A stretch of 64,000 nt of DNA, taken from DASSFZ01 sp035283185. Lineage in GTDB: Bacteria > Chloroflexota > Anaerolineae > Fen-1058. Positions 61,051 to 64,000 of the stretch are shown here, piece by piece. The notes beneath the pieces are model-generated. The model ran no database searches and was not told where the DNA came from. It saw nothing but the letters and a program-made list of their open reading frames with translations. Every line of letters starts with the position of its first letter. The stretch's first letter is position 1. Both the position numbers and the translations under genes were made by a program. Location of the stretch: positions 1 to 64,000 of the forward strand of contig DATEUJ010000162.1 of assembly GCA_035283185.1 (NCBI GenBank), given 5' to 3'.

Positions 61051-61085
61051 TCGAGTGGTCGGGTGGTCGAGTGGTCGAGGTAAGG
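61048..61085. repeat. TCGAGTGGTCGGGTGGTCGA phrase repeat
   Basis: The word GTCGAGTGGTCG repeats three times between the kinase stop and the ribosome site of the regulator gene. Similar GTCGGATGGTCGGATGG words lie in the coding spacer at 6147-6170. Confidence 0.55.
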
Positions 61086-61093
61086 AGGCGTTC

Positions 61094-61789
61094 ATGTCGT
61101 CTGACAAAGTCACGATCGTCTTGATCGACGATCATCAGGTCGTTCGTGAAGGGCTGAGAGCCTATCTTTCGACCGAGCCGGATATCGAGGTGATCGGCGA
61201 GGCGAGCAATGGCCGCGAGGGAGCCAGGCTTGCCGCCGAGCGGGTGCCTGACGTGGCGCTCGTCGATCTCGTGATGCCCGATCCCTCGCCCGGCCCGGCC
61301 GGACCGATGGATGGCATCATGACCATCCGCGAGATTAAGAAGCTCAGCCCGCACACGCAGGTCATCGTCCTGACTTCTTACGCCGAAGACGAGAAGATCT
61401 TTCCGGCGGTGCGCGCCGGCGCGCTGAGCTATCTCCTGAAGGACGTGAGCGCCGAGGACCTGGTCAAGGCGATTCACGCTGCAGCACGCGGCGAGGCTAC
61501 ACTGCATCCGCAGGTGGCGGCCCGGCTGGTGAGCGAAGTCAGCGGCGGCGACCCTTCGGCTTCGCTCAGGGCAGGCGTGCGCGCGTCGGGCGTCGACACG
61601 CTGACCGAGCGCGAGATGGAAGTCTTGACGCTCATTGCGCGTGGCATGAGCAACCGCGAAATCGCCCAGGCGCTCGTCGTCACCGAAAAGACGGTGAAAT
61701 CGCACGTCAGCAATATCCTGAGCAAGTTACACCTGGCTGATCGGACGCAGGCCGCGATCTATGCGCTGCGTCAGGGCATCGTTCCTTAA
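61094..61789 (+). CDS. LiaR-like NarL/LuxR-family response regulator
   Basis: A 231-aa regulator. The receiver (about 1-130) has DDHQVVREGL, Asp in VALVDLVMPD and Lys in LLKDV. The helix-turn-helix (about 165-228) reads LTEREMEVLTLIARGMSNRE and IAQALVVTEKTVKSHVSNIL. The linker (about 152-166) contains a peptide encoded by CCTTCGGCTTCGCTCAGG repeat DNA, and a short PSPGPAGPM insert lies after the phospho-site. AAGGAGG precedes ATG 61094. It is the output of the LiaFS pair. Confidence 0.92.
   Translation: MSSDKVTIVLIDDHQVVREGLRAYLSTEPDIEVIGEASNGREGARLAAERVPDVALVDLVMPDPSPGPAGPMDGIMTIREIKKLSPHTQVIVLTSYAEDEKIFPAVRAGALSYLLKDVSAEDLVKAIHAAARGEATLHPQVAARLVSEVSGGDPSASLRAGVRASGVDTLTEREMEVLTLIARGMSNREIAQALVVTEKTVKSHVSNILSKLHLADRTQAAIYALRQGIVP
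61545..61592. repeat. In-frame repeat inside the liaR-like gene
   Basis: GGCGGCGACCCTTCGGCTTC, then GCTCAGGGCAGGC. It matches the second unit in dnaE (ACCCTTCG.CTTCGCTCAGG plus GCAGGC). It falls in the inter-domain linker. Confidence 0.7.
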
Positions 61790-61817
61790 GTTGACGCATA
61801 GGGATGCGTCAACACCA

Positions 61818-62738
61818 TCACACTGGCCGGGCGATCACCATCGCGAACTTCGACGAGTTGCCCTGCGTCGCCTTCCACGCGGCCCGGAAATTCGGCCAGG
61901 TGTAGAGCTCCTCCCGGTTCGGGAACGGGTTGTACACGCGGATCGCCGTCGCGCCCTTGCGCGGCGCGACCACGTCGATCACGCCGACCCAGTGGGCGAT
62001 CTTCTTGACGCTCTCGGCCATCGGCTTAATCCGGCCGTTTCGATCGATGTTGACCAGCGCCAGCAGCCTGGCTCCCGCGTCGATCTGCGCCAGCATATCC
62101 GGCGGCTCGAGGACAGGCACAGGCTGGGCCGGGTTCTGCGCGCGCCGAAACTCGGCCCGCAGACGCCCCCCGCTGGCGAACTGGACGAACTCGACGAGCT
62201 TCGACCCGAGCGTCGTCTGGGCCGGGTCGGCGAGGATGTCGTCGCCGTCGCCGGTCGGGAGATTCACGAACTGCTGCAAACCCTCCTGAACGCCCAACCC
62301 CAGCAGGCTGATCACGCTCAGTTGTCCGCACAGGTTGAAGTGCGCATTCGGGAAGCGGCTGCCGAGCATCTTCTTCAAGTTGAGATACTGCGCCGCCGCC
62401 GCGCCCTGCACGCCGAATGCCCGCCACGCGCCGGATACGCCGCTCCCGGCGTCGCCAGGCAGAATCGGGTGCTCGGCTGCGCGCCCTTCCTGCGAGAGGC
62501 CACCGAAGAAGAGCGCCGTCGCCTCGGCCAGCGCCTCGAGAGGCCACCTGGCGCGAGTGGGCGACGCGTTGAGCCAGTCCACCCACGCCTGATGCTCCTC
62601 GTCGAAGACGGCCTGCCGATCCTCCTCCGGCAGCGCCCTCCATCTCGGCGCGGCGATCCACGGCGGCCGCGTGCGCGTGCGAAGCCATTCGGGCAAAGCC
62701 GGGCTGAGCGCCTGTACGTCGATTGAGTCGTTAGACAT
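61818..62738 (-). CDS. Predicted C39-like cysteine peptidase domain protein
   Basis: A 306-aa protein without a signal peptide. The pattern of a papain-like/C39-type domain is present in the right order. A Cys sits in AHFNLCGQLSVISLLG (about 139), a His in VKKIAHWVGVIDVV (about 249), and an Asn in VYNPFPNREELYTWPNF follows. The N-terminal 120 residues are unmatched, with LPEWLRTRTRPPW at the start. No processing substrate or transporter lies nearby. The assignment is by motif only; it may be inactive or structural. Confidence 0.55.
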   Translation of the reverse strand: MSNDSIDVQALSPALPEWLRTRTRPPWIAAPRWRALPEEDRQAVFDEEHQAWVDWLNASPTRARWPLEALAEATALFFGGLSQEGRAAEHPILPGDAGSGVSGAWRAFGVQGAAAAQYLNLKKMLGSRFPNAHFNLCGQLSVISLLGLGVQEGLQQFVNLPTGDGDDILADPAQTTLGSKLVEFVQFASGGRLRAEFRRAQNPAQPVPVLEPPDMLAQIDAGARLLALVNIDRNGRIKPMAESVKKIAHWVGVIDVVAPRKGATAIRVYNPFPNREELYTWPNFRAAWKATQGNSSKFAMVIARPV

Positions 62739-62784
62739 GTTGGCCTCCCTTCGAGCAGACTTTTACACCATGGACGCTTCGCGC

Positions 62785-62848
62785 ACGGATGCCACGGATG
62801 GCCGCCCCTCCATATCTGTGTAATCCGTGTCATCCGTGGTTAGACGGT
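62785..62848. repeat. ATCCGTGTCATCCGTGG phrase repeat
   Basis: ACGGATGCCACGGATGGCC and, inverted, GTAATCCGTGTCATCCGTGG lie between the two genes. It is the same style as the repeats at 10931 and 33669. Confidence 0.5.
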
Positions 62849-62851
62849 CTG

Positions 62852-63985
62852 CTAATGCGGCGGCGTAGCCGTCACGACGAAGAACACGATGAACACCAAG
62901 GTGCCGGCGAAAAGCGCGGGCGACACGAAACGCATTCGCGCGTCGGGTTGCTCCGCCGCTTCCAAATGCTTGTTTTCGCTCGCGAGGGTGTTACCCAGCG
63001 CCTGGCCGATCCAACTGCCGCCTGCGCCAATCAACACGCACGCGACGACGACCGGCGCGATGTTGGCCCATCCGATCTGCGGGTGCGCGAACACGCGGTT
63101 GATGACCGGGATCGAGACCAGCAGCAAGCCGATCGTCGCGGCTATCCCGTTCAAGAAGGCCGGCGACGAAGATCGGCCTGTCCTGAGACGATAGGCGTAC
63201 CACACGTCGAGCGCGATCAGCGGCGGCAGCACCGGCAGCCACGAGTCAATCGTGATGGCGTGATAGTTGAAGAGCTGGATCAGACCGAAGCGGATGAGCA
63301 GCGTCAAGACGCCGGTCGCCGTGGCCGCCCCCGCACGGCGCAAGGCGTGATTGGCGAACGTGCCCACGAAGGCAGCCAGCGCCACGTAGATCGCGGGCAG
63401 CAGCCAATCCGGCCGCGCGCGAATCGTCGCATTCGCATTTTCCCAATCGGTCGCCAGCACCTGGAGTTGCAGGTTGAGAGCAAAAGCGCAGGCGATCGGC
63501 GCCAGCGCCTCCGGCGCTGCCATGCGCCAGATCGCGCCCCACGCGCGTGGCGCGAGCGTGGAAAGCTGCACGGCGGCGGCCAGCAGCGTCACGATCGACA
63601 CGTTGAACAGCAGGACGATGTGCGGCAGGCTCCACGCCGAGATGTCTGCGCCGTAAATCGTGTGCCAGATCGGATCAGCCGGCACGAGGAACATCAGCAG
63701 CGCGCCGGCCAGCGTCATGAAGCCCAGGGCCGGATCGGCGCGGAAGCGCTGCTGCCACGTGCCTTCGCCGCTGACGATGAGCCGGAACACGTACACCAGC
63801 GCCAGCACGGAAGGGATGAGCAGGCTCGCATAAATGAGCAGATGCGGGCGCCACAACAGGTCCGGCCCGAACGGAAAGCCAAACGAGCGATGCCACACTT
63901 CGTCCCAGAAGCCACCGACGACCAGGCACATGCCGCTGATCAGAAGCAGCACGGCGAACAAGCGGCGCTGCGCGAACGAGAGCAC
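62852..63985 (-). CDS. Polytopic membrane protein of unknown function
   Basis: A protein of at least 377 aa with about ten predicted membrane helices and short loops. WDEVWHRSFGFPFGPDLLWR and ADPIWHTIYGADISAWSLPH recur as two related His/Trp/Asp-containing loops near residues 28-47 and 103-125, on one side of the membrane. No family is recognised with confidence. The GTG at 63985 is close to the window edge and the frame is open beyond it, so the real start may be outside. Confidence 0.65.
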   Translation of the reverse strand: MLSFAQRRLFAVLLLISGMCLVVGGFWDEVWHRSFGFPFGPDLLWRPHLLIYASLLIPSVLALVYVFRLIVSGEGTWQQRFRADPALGFMTLAGALLMFLVPADPIWHTIYGADISAWSLPHIVLLFNVSIVTLLAAAVQLSTLAPRAWGAIWRMAAPEALAPIACAFALNLQLQVLATDWENANATIRARPDWLLPAIYVALAAFVGTFANHALRRAGAATATGVLTLLIRFGLIQLFNYHAITIDSWLPVLPPLIALDVWYAYRLRTGRSSSPAFLNGIAATIGLLLVSIPVINRVFAHPQIGWANIAPVVVACVLIGAGGSWIGQALGNTLASENKHLEAAEQPDARMRFVSPALFAGTLVFIVFFVVTATPPH

Positions 63986-64000
63986 CGACGTCTTGGGCGC

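Overview
The window looks like a piece of a high-GC, free-living bacterial chromosome, most consistent with Chloroflexota. This assignment is an inference from several things together: the gene set, the style of the membrane, lipoprotein and signalling proteins, frequent GTG starts, several apparently leaderless genes, and an unusually dense load of short palindromic and 'phrase-like' repeats. A dnaA gene with DnaA-box clusters on both sides places the replication origin at about 48.9-51.1 kb. No rRNA operon, prophage, CRISPR array or complete insertion sequence is visible. One tRNA (Arg, CCU) is present.

Layout. 0-2.1 kb: a vitamin B12 riboswitch with an attenuator terminator, in front of a membrane-anchored transcobalamin-like protein and a second exported protein cut by the window edge. 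2.1-9.1 kb: a small metallopeptidase, an OmpR-type two-component pair, a sorbosone-dehydrogenase-like lipoprotein, D-aminoacyl-tRNA deacylase, a two-domain GxxExxY protein, and a CHRD protein with a broken tandem partner. 9.4-16 kb: tRNA-Arg, imidazolonepropionase, a CBS protein and a large hybrid sensor kinase. 16.4-24 kb: DNA polymerase III alpha, a ribbon-helix-helix/DUF5678 protein, a YbaK deacylase, rsmG and a PASTA-less Ser/Thr kinase. 24.4-33.6 kb and 41.6-44.4 kb: TCA-cycle genes on the minus strand (sdhCD fusion, sdhA, sdhB, icd with its regulator aceK, acnA). They are interrupted by toxin-antitoxin debris, hicBA and nucleotidyltransferase genes. 33.9-40.6 kb: surE and a partner-switching regulatory module (STAS protein, anti-sigma ATPase, PP2C phosphatase, lone receiver) wrapped around a truncated glycosyltransferase and a GlmU-like uridylyltransferase, then an amine oxidoreductase. 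46.7-54.6 kb: LysR regulator, rfbB, dnaA/oriC, a UPF0173 hydrolase, a cyclic-nucleotide/PH-domain membrane protein and peptide deformylase. 54.8-64 kb: a pair of substrate-binding/VWA exported proteins, a fused toxin-antitoxin remnant, pyrophosphatase, a complete liaFSR-like envelope-stress module, a C39-like predicted peptidase and a polytopic membrane protein.

The most distinctive feature is the behaviour of short repeats. Two MITE-like elements carry clean 8-bp target duplications. One (25524-25657) cuts an antitoxin gene in two, and the pre-insertion reading frame can be rebuilt exactly. The other (45969-46081) removed the stop codon of an already decayed methyltransferase. In addition, palindromic or phrase-like repeats lie in frame inside conserved proteins (HutI, DnaE, AcnA twice, peptide deformylase, LiaR, a substrate-binding protein) and supply the stop codons of two convergent genes. 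This resembles the protein-coding palindromic elements known from Rickettsia, but with several unrelated sequence families. Other points of interest are the B12-riboswitch-controlled transcobalamin-like protein, an intrinsic-terminator hairpin between the dnaA promoter and start codon, and a group of genes whose -10 box sits 5-9 nt before the start codon.
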